From Theristus sp. LFF4_11 (taxonomy: Eukaryota; Nematoda; Chromadorea; Monhysterida; Xyalidae), in NCBI GenBank assembly GCA_030248135.1, contig JASANC010005875.1, forward strand, positions 1-64,000: a stretch of DNA of 64,000 nt. The letters are read 5' to 3'. The position numbers and the translations under genes are program-made. The notes beneath the pieces were generated by a model. That model saw only the letters and a list, made by a program, of their open reading frames with translations, had not been told where the DNA came from and searched no databases. Each line of letters begins with the position of its first letter. Position 1 is the stretch's first letter. Positions 44,786-56,584 of this stretch are shown here, one piece after another.

Positions 44786-47700
44786 TCATTCATATCCAAC
44801 GACGTACTCCGCAACCTCTTTCCAACTGCCGCAAACTTCTGCCGCGGGCACCTCGATCCGCTGCACACCAGATGCCTCAACTGCGCACGCTTCAAACTGA
44901 AGAAAATCAAAGGCATTTCATAAAAAATAGTTTTAAAAAAAGCAAATAGCTCAAAACACCGAGTGAAAAGGTCAGTTGGTTAAGCTTCGTTATGTCGAAC
45001 AGGAACTGGTCGTTTTTTATCCTCGCAATGCAGACACTCAATCCAATGAAACAAAACCGCTCTACACTGACATCAGTGCTCGCGAGACAATCGTGATAGA
45101 ACTCGAGTTTAGCGCACGTCTTCATCAATTCTACTGCTTGCTCCTTCTTCATGTGCGCGCCATTGCCGCCGCCTGTAACGCTCGTTTTCGCAACGTCGCG
45201 AAATTCATTCTCCAGGGTTTGCTGAAACAAAAATGCACAAACGTTGGAATGAAGTACCACCAGCAAACTAGCGCACAAGAACTGAAGGTGTCCGTGGGGC
45301 GACGAAAACGTTGCCGAATCAAATGGAACCTCGGGCAAATGTTGTGAATCGCGTTACAAAATCTCAACAACAAAACATATCCCGTTACTGCGCTTGAAAA
45401 ACAAAACCTATCATCTGACAATACAAATTATGACGTGCCGCACACAATCTCAACATCACGACAAGGTGCCACAAGTTTGCATGAATCTAAAACAGTCCAA
45501 ACAACACCTCGCTCCACAAAAACTTTGACCCGTCCCCAACTGGTCGGCCGGACGTCTCCGCACTACACTCTCATGGATTATTCTCAAACCACTCAGGTCA
45601 CGCTGACAATTTCGAATTATATCGGTCTCCGAATTATATATACAGTATGGCCGAATAAATAAGGCAGTCCATCAAGGCGGGATCAGTCGCAGACTAGGAG
45701 TTGTCTTTTTCAAAAATGCCAATATAATTTTTATTCATGTGTGCAAGGGAGAAAGAATGAACAGAATAGCACGATGAATCCATTAGTCTAAAAAAACGCG
45801 TCAAATTTGGCGCACAATCTGGTTTCTGAACGTCTTTTTTCTTTCATTCAAATTTCGCGCACTCCTTGCACCCTGAAAAAAGCTGCCATGTTTACTCGGC
45901 CATTCCGTACGCTGTTCTTACAGTTTTATCGGAGTTCCTGCGGTTCGCGAAATAAAAATGATGACGATGAACGCTGTCCAACCCAACCCCCCCGGGCCCC
46001 CCCAGCACCTGAACGAGCATGGCGCCGAGGCCACAGGCGATGTATCGCTCCTCGTAGGCGACGCCGCGCATGTTGACGGAGCCGAGGAACGGCTTGCCGT
46101 CGTCGTGCACCCCAGCGACCAGCAGCTGGTTGTACAACGGGTTGATGCGTGAGCGGCTGCAAACGCGAACGCGCACTTTGCTTGTTGATGGGGATTTTAG
46201 GCGATGTTTCTAGCCAGGGATCACCCAGAGAAGCGTACTGAACGCCATAGAATAGGGCGTTAAGTCATTAAGTCATTCTCTGTCATTAAGTGCCTATTCG
46301 CCCCTCGGCGGGGTTCGATCCCCCGAGTCTAACGCGCTGCCACCAGGCCACAAGCCGGTGACACTTGGATGTTTGGATGCGAACCTGCATTTCGTACAAT
46401 TAAATCGTTTTTGATTGGTTTTTGTACCCTTGTCTGAAAAGTCGTCTTCTTCGCTGTTGGAAGTCCTAGTACAGTGTGCTCGGTTTGTGACACAACAGTA
46501 AACGTGCATTCATGAACCAGTATTTAGTGACCGCGGAGCTGGGAGTTAGCACACCTGCGCGTCACCAACTACTGATTCGTGAATGCCGCTTAAACGCGCA
46601 AACGTATCCTCTGCAGTGCACACAGTTGCCTGGTGTGACACAGTGCACCGGCTTCAGACTAGAACTTTAGCTGTCGAACAAGAAGTTACAGCGGCGAATC
46701 CACTGAATCAGACTTGGTTAAATGAGATTGGGTGATGGTAAAGTGCTGCATTCAAGCAGCGCTCTAACTTCGTTCTAACTGCGAATCTGTGTCAGTCGAA
46801 AATCACAGAAAAGTTTCAAGGAACAACAAAACCGGCGACTCTCGTCTTACCGCCAATACATCAACCACGTGAGCCAATTGTGTATGGCGCGCGGACTCAT
46901 CTCGGCGTCCCAGTCGTTCATTTCGTTCTTGTATTCCATCCTGGAACGGAAATGCGAGCACACAAATGGTAAAAGCCACACACACGAGACACGACACAGC
47001 TAATTACTGGCTATCCTGGAAAGCTGGGAATTTCTCCCGGAAATTCTCAGCTTTGAAAAGATGAAAATTGACCAAACCGCTGTTCCAGAACTGTTTCCAG
47101 GTTTTTTTGGAATGGTCCAATCAATGAATCAGCAGATCTTCAGTGAAAGATGTCATGGGAAGCGGACATCCGTGGTGAAAATCAGGTTGATCCATTCCCA
47201 AAAAAACCAAAATGAGGCATGGAACCTGGCGATGACAATGAAAACTAGCGTTGGCTAACAATTACATCAGACATCCTACCATCGCATTCAACAACGACAA
47301 TCCGTATGCTGCCGTTCAAAGATGAGAAACGAGCAAAACAAAAAAAACGGCTGACATTTTCGTTTCGACCACATTCTGGATGAATTGGAAATCGGCGTGG
47401 TCTCCATTGAACGCGAGCACACACCTATCGTGCACCTTGAACAGCCGCGAATAACCCGTGTAACGATTCATTTTGCCATAGTTCACCTGCGAGAGGAAAA
47501 ACGCAACACGATGCATCAGTTGAGACTTGAGAGCGCGGGAAAACAGCAACCAGTCCTTGAAACGTGGCACAGCATCGGATGAATATGAATATTGACACGA
47601 AGGCGAACGCAAGAGGAACAGAAAAACAAGTGAAATAAAGCTAACAAACGAGCGGAATGAAGCGGTTTGAAAAAATTTTGAGCCTTGGTTTCCTTTTGGA

Positions 47701-48180
47701 ACAGATGAGAGCCACAAATCAAAAAGTCGCGTCTGTAGCGCAGGTGCGGAACTTCTGTCTACCGTTCTGTATGTAGAAAGTTCCAACCCCGCTGTGGACA
47801 AGACACTAGTGACCAATAACACCTAATGGGCTGCTCCCTCCAGAGCCAAAGGTAAATTTGGCTCGGGGCAGAATTGCGCATACTGTGATACCTTCCGGAA
47901 CCGGTGCGCGAATGAAAATTAAAAAATCCCATGCCCACTCACCTGGCGGTCTCCTGCGACCACGACGCCGCCGTCATAGACAATCGCGAACAGCGCACTG
48001 CCGACGCAGGTCGGATTGCTGCAAAGGTTTTTCGAACAAAGATCATTCACTTTGTTATCGTTAATTTTTTTTCTGAAAATTCCAGTCACACGAAATAATC
48101 CCGTAAAAAACCAGCAAAATTTGCACGGACGTCGTCAGTTTGTCATGCTCCATTTTCACGAGCGTCTTCGCGTAAGCCAT
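44786..48180 (-). CDS. PSMB4: Proteasome subunit beta type-4 (beta7)
   Basis: Seven minus-strand exons, all in phase: 48180-48131, 48018-47943, 47486-47356, 46940-46851, 46156-46009, 45221-45072 and 44896-44786 (stop TGA), 251 residues, close to the family length. Recognised by TNPTCVGSALFAIVYDGGVV (the 'GTSVlgvkf.gGVviAaD' strand region), YSRLFKV..R.VLAFNGDHADFQ, SPRAIHNWLTWLMYWRRSRINPLYN, GSVNMRGVAYEE and a C-terminus ending VVGYE. The product is a non-catalytic beta-ring subunit of the 20S proteasome. Consistent with that role it lacks the N-terminal catalytic Thr context and has only a short leader. Exon 6 carries a small Gly-rich insertion (TGGGNGAH). It is 506 bp downstream of the DUS1L gene on the same strand. 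Introns contain a MITE, a SINE and a small palindrome. Confidence 0.93.
45641..45910. mobile_element. MITE, 'acagtatggccgaataaa' family, copy 2
   Basis: Nearly identical to 14325-14594 over the whole length. It sits in the psmb4 intron between exons 6 and 5. Confidence 0.88.
46187..46360 (-). mobile_element. tRNA-derived SINE, second copy
   Basis: On the minus strand it begins 'cttgtggcctggtggcagcg' and contains 'gggggatcgaaccccgccga', a good B-box match, then 'cttaatgacagagaatgact' and ends 'gcctaaaatccccatc'. It matches 25883-26085 but has no AAC tail. Located in a psmb4 intron. Confidence 0.82.
46505..46593. mobile_element. Small palindromic MITE, diverged copy
   Basis: 'gcattcatgaaccagtattt' is mirrored imperfectly by 'actactgattcgtgaatgc'. 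Same family as 26455-26570 and 44078-44145. In a psmb4 intron. Confidence 0.65.
47795..47880. repeat. Dispersed repeat shared with 520-640
   Basis: Contains 'gtgaccaataacacctaatg' and 'ctccctccagagcc' followed by 'ggctcggggcag', as at 520-640. It lies in the psmb4 intron between exons 2 and 3. Confidence 0.6.
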
Positions 48181-48686
48181 GTTTGGAGCCGTTCAGTCAG
48201 ATTGGATCATGTAAATAAAACTTCTCCGAGAAACCCTGGTAACTTAATTCGCTGAAAATAAACACAAACATCGTTTTTAGGGCACTGCAGCCGAGAAAAT
48301 GCCGCAACTCAAGTTCAAACAAAAAAAAACACAGATAAACCACGTTTTTTAACGGAATTTGGAAATCACCCAACTGACAATAAATGTCAAACCGCACTGT
48401 GTGATTTTATTGAACAGATTTGTTTTTGTCAGGAAGATTCGTCAGTGTCGAAGAGTGAAAAAGGGGGACGGCGTGAAAACAAAGCGAAATCTCAACAACC
48501 AAGATAAAAGACATCAGAAAAAAAGTAAATAACCTAATGCCAATTTTTGATCAAACACAACAAAACAGTATAGCAGCATTTTTGTAAAAAAAGGTTGACT
48601 CAATATCACAGGCGATATTACGCATGGTCAATCAGAGACAAATGTAAAACAAAGAATCTAAAAATTCCTAAAAATTATCAGAAAAA

Positions 48687-51600
48687 TCATTGCGGGCCCG
48701 TTTCAGCAGTTTGCGTCTCGCGCTCCGCAGCCGTGTCCTCCGCGCTCTCATTCATGCGTTTCCGCTTTTTTCGGCTCATGATTTCATAGAGTTCCGTTTT
48801 GTCACCGAACCAGAGGTTGTGCGCTGCGTGTCAACTTTTAATTGATTGAATTTAATTGAAATTTGAATCAACAAAAAAACCAAAAAAACTGTCCAAAACA
48901 CAACGAAAAATGAACTGACAAAGACAGTTCAACTTTCGCTCGAAGCAGTCCAGTTTACAGCAGCGCTTGCACTGGGTCGTCTCGCACTTCAAGCCGATCG
49001 GATTACCACAGGCGCATTGGATGTACGACTGAAAAATCGCGAGAAAAAACCGCAGGTTTGCTCGTTATGCGGTCAACACTGCGAAAACACATGTGCATTC
49101 CGTCCTTCTTTGACTCCTTCATGCTGATTGGCGGGCACCAAGCTGGTTGCACCAATTAAGGAGGCCTATACAAAGCGCCCAATCAATCATCTGATATTGT
49201 CACACTGTACAGTAAACACCAGAGTTGGCTGACAGTTGGCGATTAAGGAAATACTGATGATACACAAGAACAGCGGTGCCCGATTGCAATGGCGATTGGT
49301 GACTGTTGTTCGCAGGAAATAAAATCAACCAATTTGCACGATGGTTCTCTGCATTTCGGCCTGGCCAACATCAGATGCCGAAGAGGGGTGGCCTCGTCAG
49401 TGATGTCACGCACGAGTCATGAACCGAAAAATCTCATCCGTTCCGTTGCGCGCGTAGACACCAACCACCAGCACCGAGTTTACAAACACCACCAAATCGT
49501 ACGTGTTGCCCTCCGATTGCACCTGTCTTGGCGTGGCGCGTCGTCGTGCGACGGAATCGACGATCGCCTGCGCGTGCGCCAAGTCCGAGTGCATCTCGGT
49601 CAGATCATTCTTGTGACGCTGCAGACGACGCAGCTGCCGTTTCGACCAACCTGCGTGCGCCCATTTGACTTTTGATGGACACAAACGTTTTCGGACTTAC
49701 ACTAGAAGAGACGTTGATTGGCTGGATTGGTTGGACTGATTCGATGAAGCCAAACGCCTAATAGCAATTCAGCATGCCAAATTCAAAAAGTAGAATTGCA
49801 CCAATTGCAAACGTTCCACAGTTTCACTAAATTGACCGCGACTAAGGTGATTATATACCAGCGTTTATAACCAACTCGCACAAGTGCTCGATTTGCTTTC
49901 CGTCATTAATAAAGTTACCAGCCTACATTGTATCGTTCAATTCAAAAGCACGCACAAACCACAACAACCAAAATTAGCAAACAACTGTCGTCAAACCAGA
50001 ACCAGTCCAATCAACCAGCAAACAGACCCAGAAGACCGCAGTGTGTCCGTGCCCCAGCTGACCTGTTGTCGCGGACAACTGCTGCAACGCGGCGTGGTTG
50101 GATCGACGATGCTGCGCCCGAACTGGATCGGTCGCCGTCGTCGTCGCCGTTGCGTCGGTGGCAGTCGAGCTTGAGTGGTGCGGTGGTTCGCTTGAGCACG
50201 AGTTCACCAGGGTGGCGGTGCTTTGGCTGCAACAGTTCGAAAAACTCACGGCTTACATGCACGCACACGAAACACGCTGAATTGAAAGAAACTTGCGACG
50301 CCTGTTTTGGTTGGTTTTGGTTGGCTGGGGAGATTAGATGTAAGGAACAGTCTCTGAGACTAACAGCTACAAACTTGAATGACAAGCTGAATAACAACTC
50401 CTTCACTTTCTTTTTAGGAGCGACTCTGAATCAAATCGTTGAAACTAGAAAAACACACAAATAAAAAAAACAACTCACGGAATGTCCCTGTAGTAGGGCT
50501 GGCAACGCCAATGTGGAAGACCCAACGAGGAGCCGGGCACTTTCAGCGTCGCATCGATTGTGTCGGGGTTGTTCTGGTAGAGTTGTTCTTGCGGCTAAAA
50601 AGTAAAATGACAAAGAGAGGTCTTCAAACACGATCACAGTCCATCTGGCTAATAAATACAACTAGCTGATTGGTTGGTTGCGCACACGTGCATGCATTCG
50701 GTGCAGGCAAACTCCGCCTCCATGGCAATGCCTGCACAGATGCACGCATCAACTGCACGTGTGTGCAACCAACCAATCAGCTAGCTAGTTGTATTGTATA
50801 TATCAGCCAAAATGGACTGTATTTATCTCCGCGATAGTCGAGGCGGAATCATCGCAAAGGAACATATGATTAAGACGAAAGAAACCCGGTTTTTTTTCTA
50901 ATTTTCCTCAAGCGGATGCCAAAGGCGACCGACCTCGCAGTGCATCTGCATTCTGTCGACCACGGCGTACATGTCATCGACGGTGTCTGCATTGCCGAGC
51001 AACTTTCTGACATCCGGCAGCAAAAGTAAACTGAAAACGTGGATTGAAAAAAAACAGTGTTTCCGTTCATTCGTTGAAAAGTTTAGTTGTAAAAATCGAG
51101 GCCGTTCCGTTATAACATTTCAGTCTTTAATTGTTTCGCAACAGATCGTTTCTTGAGATATCACAGGGATTTGTCAAATCCGCAGAATGAAGCCAAAATA
51201 CCGCAAACTCTGTTAGTATAATAGCGGGATTGCTTTTGTCGCTTCATATAAAGTTTCCGTTGTCATCCAACATTTTTAGGTGTTCCTATTGACTGCTATT
51301 TGTCCCCAATCCCACCTGTGATGGAACAACTTGAACAAATGCGCTCGAATGTTCGATAGTTGACATGGGTACGTCCTTGTAATGTGCAAATACTCTCGGG
51401 CGACTTCCCAGTGACACGGATGCACTGCAGTCGATTCGAACAGACACGGATTATGGAGGTTGCCTTCTGCAAACGGGCTCTGTCGTTCGTTCGTTGTCAA
51501 TGCAATTCTCACAAATCATTTAGCGAAACCAAAATCATTTTGCTGGGCTACTATTATCTTTTCCTTAAGCCCTGCGACTCAATGCGGTTGTAGACGTAAA

Positions 51601-53928
51601 AGGAAACTAGTTTCAATCTGTATCTGGTAATTCAGAATAGCCCAAGTGACCCGGCCTTATTAAGGGGTCTCGGATCACTTTACCAATTTTGAATTCCCGC
51701 GTCGTGCATGAGACTGCGTACTGATCTATGCGCGCATTGAGTTCCGGGACCAAAATAAAACATCATAGCACTGCGACCAATTGGCACACGCACACGTCAT
51801 AATGCAAGCTGCGCCATTACGAAATACCGCCGCAGCCGCAGTTTGCACTGTGGCGTCTGCTGATTGGTTGTACTAGCCAATTGACCCGTGTGCTAAAAAA
51901 AACAGCTCGCACTTCACCTGCGCCCCGGCAGCTTCGATATGTTTCGCGTATTCGAGCGTTTTGTCGAGCGACTCAAAAACACGAACTTTGACTGAGATTG
52001 GCACTGAGCAGAGTCGATGCACTGAGTTTACTGAAATGGTGGAAAACAACGATAATAATATTTTAGGAGTGATTTTTCGTGTGTTCTATTTTTTTGGAAA
52101 GTGATTCAGTCTGCACCGGAAAAAGTGGTGAAACCACGCTTAGAACCCCACCAGAAGTTCCAAAACTTTTCCAATGATGCCTGCATCTCTTTTTAAAAGG
52201 GTCCACAATAAAAACGGTCAACATGATCTGCCAAAATTCCAATCTAATGCCTTTCGTTTCACATCGATTTCTTCAGATTACAGAATGAAAACAGCTTCGG
52301 GCGTTCCGGATCAGAAGCATCTCCGAAATGACTAACTTTTTTGTCTAACTAAAACTAACTAATTGACTAATATGACTGACTTTAAAATGACTAAATGACT
52401 AAAAATCATCAAACAAGCAGTTCGATATAAAAAAACCAGTTCAATTTACATAACGTAAAAAGCCGAAAGACAGAAAAATTGTTCTTCTTCGAAAACCGAA
52501 AACCGCATACTCAGTTGAAAGATCGTCTGCCAGTCATCCTGCAAGAATGCGCCGTAGTTTCCCTTCCGAGCGATCACTTGCGGACAGCCGAGGTTCAGAT
52601 CGACGCCGTCGCAGTACGCCCCGATCAGATTGACACATTGCACGAGGGTGGCCGGGTCGTTCGCACAGAACTGAACAAACCATTCAAAAATTGAAAATTG
52701 CTTCCAAAAAACGGTCTCCAACTGCGTTGCGTTGTGCAACAACGCATTTCCGAGCTGCATTCACGGCGCGTGTGCTTGTGTGATACAGTGAACGAATACG
52801 AGAATAACAGAGCGTAAGAAGTTATGATTGAATGAATACAGTTCGGGTCTATCATACCCGCGCGACGCTGTGGGGTGCGCAGAACTAAAAACCGGTGTGC
52901 CGCTCAAAACTTTTTGCGGTTGCATTTTGGCGGCACCATTTTGAGGGCGGTGCACCATTTGCAAAGCAGCCGGTGCAATAAAGCAAAGATCGCAAAGTTT
53001 GTTCTTGCGGCCTTGCGGGCTTCACACCGGTTTGAGAGCTGCGCACATCGGTACCCCACGCTATCGCACGGGTAAGATTCGGTCAGTGACGTGGTTCACC
53101 GCACAGAACCAAGCTCTGACAGTTATTCCGTCTTGTCCTTGTACTGCAGTCCAACATTACCTCATGTTGGACCAAGTCACCAAACGGTCACCATATGTCA
53201 TATGCGTCATATTGCTTGTTGAAAATCAGAGACTATGACCGGGGCCACTTTTCTCAACTACAGAAAGAAACTGCCAACAAAGGCCCAGGCTGTTCCCAAA
53301 AAAAACCTGAGCAATAAGCGGCGAATCTTCCGGCAGACGCGGCGTGCAGAACTCGGCACGGTACGTTGCGTCACGCACAAAAACGGACGAGTGAATCATG
53401 GGCGTGTAGCATAACTGGGCGCCGTGACGCCGCGACAAAATACGCCATGCTAGTTCGCTGTAAACAAAAGAAATGCACCATAAAAAGCCGTGAATAACAA
53501 CAAACTATCACGCTTCAGCGTCTGCAGAGTTGTCAGCAGTAAAAGCAAAACACAGCGAGATTGTGTGTGAAGAGTGAAGAACGTGTGCAGAAAATGCAAA
53601 AATTCTATTTGTTCCTTTTGGCCTTATCAAAAAGAGTTGGCTTGATTTTGATTGAGTGATATTTCTAACAACAAACCGTGCGCCGATTTCATTGCAAAGA
53701 TCAAAAAGACTATGACAATGGAAACAACAAAACGAAAAACAGTCAGAGAGACCCAGACCTTTGTTCCACCATTGGTGCAACGACAAACTTCGGCCCGCCG
53801 AGTGTTTCATTGTAGTATGCCCACGAAGAAGATGAAGCGCTTGCAATGTTGTTGTCGTCGTCGTCATTGTCATATGATTCTGCTTTGGCATCGCCGTAGC
53901 CGTTTGTTTCGCCGTTAGTTGTCGACAT
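48687..53928 (-). CDS. DUS1L: tRNA-dihydrouridine synthase 1-like, one exon missing
   Basis: Eleven minus-strand exons: 53928-53759, 53457-53307, 52670-52511, 52021-51918, 51466-51316, 51030-50934, 50594-50479, 50226-50063, 49650-49523, 49028-48920 and 48823-48687 (stop TGA). Recognised by the FMN loop [28 protein letters not shown], the catalytic Cys in [70 protein letters not shown] and a C-terminal Cys-rich segment ([16 protein letters not shown]). The family reduces uridines 16/17 of tRNA with FMN and NADPH. Between 51918 and 51466 the segment that should hold the HGRT..QKG and NGNI strands (about 70 residues) is absent. The flanking exons are in different phases (0 and 1), so joining them directly would shift the frame. 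A diverged copy, true loss or an assembly gap could explain this. Start Met at 53928 chosen; the N-terminus is Ser/Asp-rich. Confidence 0.85.
49722..49850. repeat. CCAAT-type repeat fragment in a DUS1L intron
   Basis: 'gattggctggattggttgga' near 49717 resembles the other CCAAT hairpins. Its partner is poorly preserved. Confidence 0.35.
50645..50805. mobile_element. CCAAT hairpin MITE in a DUS1L intron
   Basis: 'acaactagctgattggttgg' on the left is mirrored by 'accaaccaatcagctagcta' on the right, with 'gcacacgtgcatgca' against 'tgcacgtgtgtgc' inside. Same family as 18103-18255. Confidence 0.85.
51544..51765 (-). repeat. Dispersed repeat in the place of the missing DUS1L exon
   Basis: Inverted copy of 30107-30318. 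It fills about half of the 450-bp interval where the DUS1L catalytic exon is expected. Confidence 0.85.
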
Positions 53929-55340
53929 GTCTCTTTGGTCTCTGTGTTCAGGGACCAAACGTGGGGGAAGGAGAAGGAGGGAGAGGCGGGGTCAATAATG
54001 GTTGTGATTTGTATACATTCTTAAAAGTGATTTTTTTGATTTTTGATCTGAGGTTGCTTGTAATGAGTTGTTGTAGGTTCCTAATCCTAAACCTAATCCT
54101 AATCCTAAGCCAAGCCTTTTTGATAAGGTGAAAATGATCAATTTAGTTTTTGCATTTTTTTCTTTCCTGTGTTATGGAGGAGGAGCACCGGAACTGCAGA
54201 TGCAGCTGTTTTAATAATGATGCATTACGAAACAAAAACCAAAATTTTAAACAAACAATCAAATTAAAAAAAACAAAATGGCGATTTTTTAATTGAAAAT
54301 TTCGCCTGATAGGTATGCTCTGAAAACGTCGTTTTTGGCACAATTTTTGGAAACATAGTTGTTCCAGAGCCGAGGGGTTGGGGGGGGGGGGGGGGGGGGC
54401 CGATATAGATAGCTGGAGCAAATTTTCTAGATAGATAGATAGCTGGAAAATTTTGGGGGGGGGCCGGGGGGGGGGGGGGCGGGTGACTTTGGGGGGGGGG
54501 GGGCGGGGGGGCGGTCAAAATTTTGAAATTTGATAGATAGATAGCTAAAACGCTAAAAAGCTACAAAAACAGCAAAATAATGCTAAAAATACACTAAAAA
54601 TCAAGTATAAACGCGTATTTTACCTAAAATTAGCGAAATTTTCAAGAATTACGAGCAAAAATGGTCAATTTTGGTCAAAAATTGACTCATTTTATGTCTT
54701 CGAAGACAAAAATTTTCAGATAGATAGCTGGCTGAGAAATTTTTTTAGATAGATAATAGCTGAGCCGAAAAAACCTGTTTGATAGAGATAGATTCGAAAA
54801 TTTTTTGGGGGGGGCCGGCCCCCCCAGGCCCCCCCCCCTAGAACAACTATGTTTGGAAAGTTGAACAAAAATTTTTGTTGACATTGCCAGTTCCCTTGTT
54901 TTTTTGTGCCCATTCATTCCAACCGATACATTTGATTTCATTGATGCATTTACCAATCCTAATCAAAACCGTTTCCTCAATTTTGTGATTTGTTTTCTTG
55001 TTTTTCTGCATATTGAAACATGTGCGTCACTTGTTAATTGGCGGAAAAGGGACGAATAAAATTTGAATTTTACTTTGACATATGTCTTTTTAATTGCATA
55101 ACTTGTTTTTAAACAATATTTGACCCCCTTAAAATTGCCGTGATATATATTTGACTCAAAGACGTCTACCATTCGCACATACCACGGACACTAAATACTG
55201 CTTCATGAACGCCCCTTAAGGAGCCCCTGGACTGATTAGAAGTTAGTGAATACCGCACCAACAATCACCTGAAATCGTAAACTAACCAAAAAAATTTCTC
55301 GATAAATTCACGCGAAACTCTTCGCATTGGTACCGTTGAA
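53929..55340. other. Intergenic with G-rich foldback, no gene
   Basis: Bases 54074-54165 are an inverted copy of 5500-5590 (telomere-like 'cctaatcctaaacctaatcc' plus 'aagccaagcctttttgataa'). Bases 54345-54860 are a foldback: 'aacatagttgttccagagcc' against 'tagaacaactatgtttg', with G runs at 54380-54400, 54456-54480 and 54490-54512, and repeated 'agatagatagctgg'. Confidence 0.65.
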
Positions 55341-55349
55341 GGTTGTTTC

Positions 55350-56345
55350 TTTTTGTTGAAGTACCAATGTGCCCACACTACAGTACAATTTTCAAACTGT
55401 ACATCGCCGCATTTGCAAGTCCAGCTCATCTGTCATAATTTTGTCAGTTGCAGTACGATAATCCGGTTGGTGAAAACAAGTGTGACATGGTTTGAAGGTT
55501 TTGTTGTAACTAATGTTCGTATTAATTGCGCTGTATGTGATACAAAACGTACGTAATAACACTAGATACAGTGCATCATGTGATGCTTGCAAACAGCATG
55601 ACCCAAATGCCGTGCAATTATACAGCGCTCCATTTCGTACGTGTTTTGTTCCTCATTGCGCCTGTGGCTCGTTAGCAACCAAAACACGCAAAACGAATCG
55701 TACATTGCTCGTATGGCAGTACAAACCTAATCAAAAAGTTTCACATGAATATTGTTTTCGTTGAGACTATCATTCAGAAGTGTTGTCCCAAAATACGTAT
55801 CACATATTTATTTGAAAAAAACCTGTAATGTGCATGAAATCTCGCACGTGTTTTGTTTATTTTTTAAGCACAGTGGACTTTCTACATTATATCCTCCAAA
55901 TGGAGTTCCATATTTGCGACTTATACATTTTTTTTGTTGTTGACTCACACTTTTGTCATATCAGCCGGAAAAGTTTCGTTACATTGGAACATCCGCCGAA
56001 TGTAATTGATCGTGTGTCCAGAGTGTCTTTGATTCCTCACGGTTTTTTCCATGTGAAATTGGTTACTTCCTTTTCCATTCGTTTACGACCACAAACACTT
56101 TGCTTATGGAACTATGTTGTTCACATGTATGGCTCTGTGCACCGCGAAAAACCGACCGTAAAAAAACGAATAAAACAAAGAGCGTTCTATATTTACGAGG
56201 CAATGCCGGCTCGGCTCGGTGCACATTGTTCGAATTACGGAAGTAACAGCATTTTCTGTAACAAAAAAGTACGAAAACCAGCTAGTTGGGAAAATGTTAC
56301 TGTATATGTAGTGTACAGTATGGCCGCAGAAATAAGGAAATAGTT
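55350..56345 (+). other. Unrecognised open-frame region, possibly a decayed element
   Basis: Three consecutive plus-strand frames (from 55353, 55513 and 55828) of 67-171 codons lie end to end with changes of frame or stops between them. The first two contain a Cys-rich stretch: INCAVCDTKR, then TRYSASCDACKQHDPNAVQL, then FRTCFVPHC. This pattern faintly resembles the C-terminal CxxC..TRY.C..C zinc-binding tail of piggyBac-type transposases. The third frame (to 56343) matches nothing I know. It may be an old transposon remnant rather than a host gene. Confidence 0.25.
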
Positions 56346-56584
56346 CTTGTATTCTCCATCAAGACGGGATCAGTCGCAGTCTGGGAGTTCTCTTTTTTCA
56401 AGAATGCCAAGATAATTCCCAATTAATAGAAGAAAGAATGAATAACACGAAGAATCAATTAGTTCAAAAAATACATCGACTTTGACACACAATTGGGTTT
56501 CTGAACGTCTTTTTTTCTTCAATCAAACTTCGCTCGCTTCTTGGACCCTGAAAAAAGCTGCCATGTTTAATCGGCCCATCCGTA
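56314..56584. mobile_element. MITE, 'acagtatggccgaataaa' family, copy 3
   Basis: More diverged copy running from 'tacagtatggccgcagaaat' to 'atcggcccatccgtatg', with 'gacgggatcagtcgcagtct' and 'ctgaaaaaagctgccatg' conserved. Confidence 0.8.

Noticed and set aside
25883..46360. Functional tRNA genes at the two B-box-like sites
   Set aside because: The tRNA-like heads lack a complete cloverleaf by eye and share a non-tRNA body and tail, as expected for a SINE.
49406..49684. A separate small minus-strand gene (frame with [12 protein letters not shown])
   Set aside because: The first half is the DUS1L exon 49650-49523, which joins its neighbours in phase. The remainder is intron read-through.
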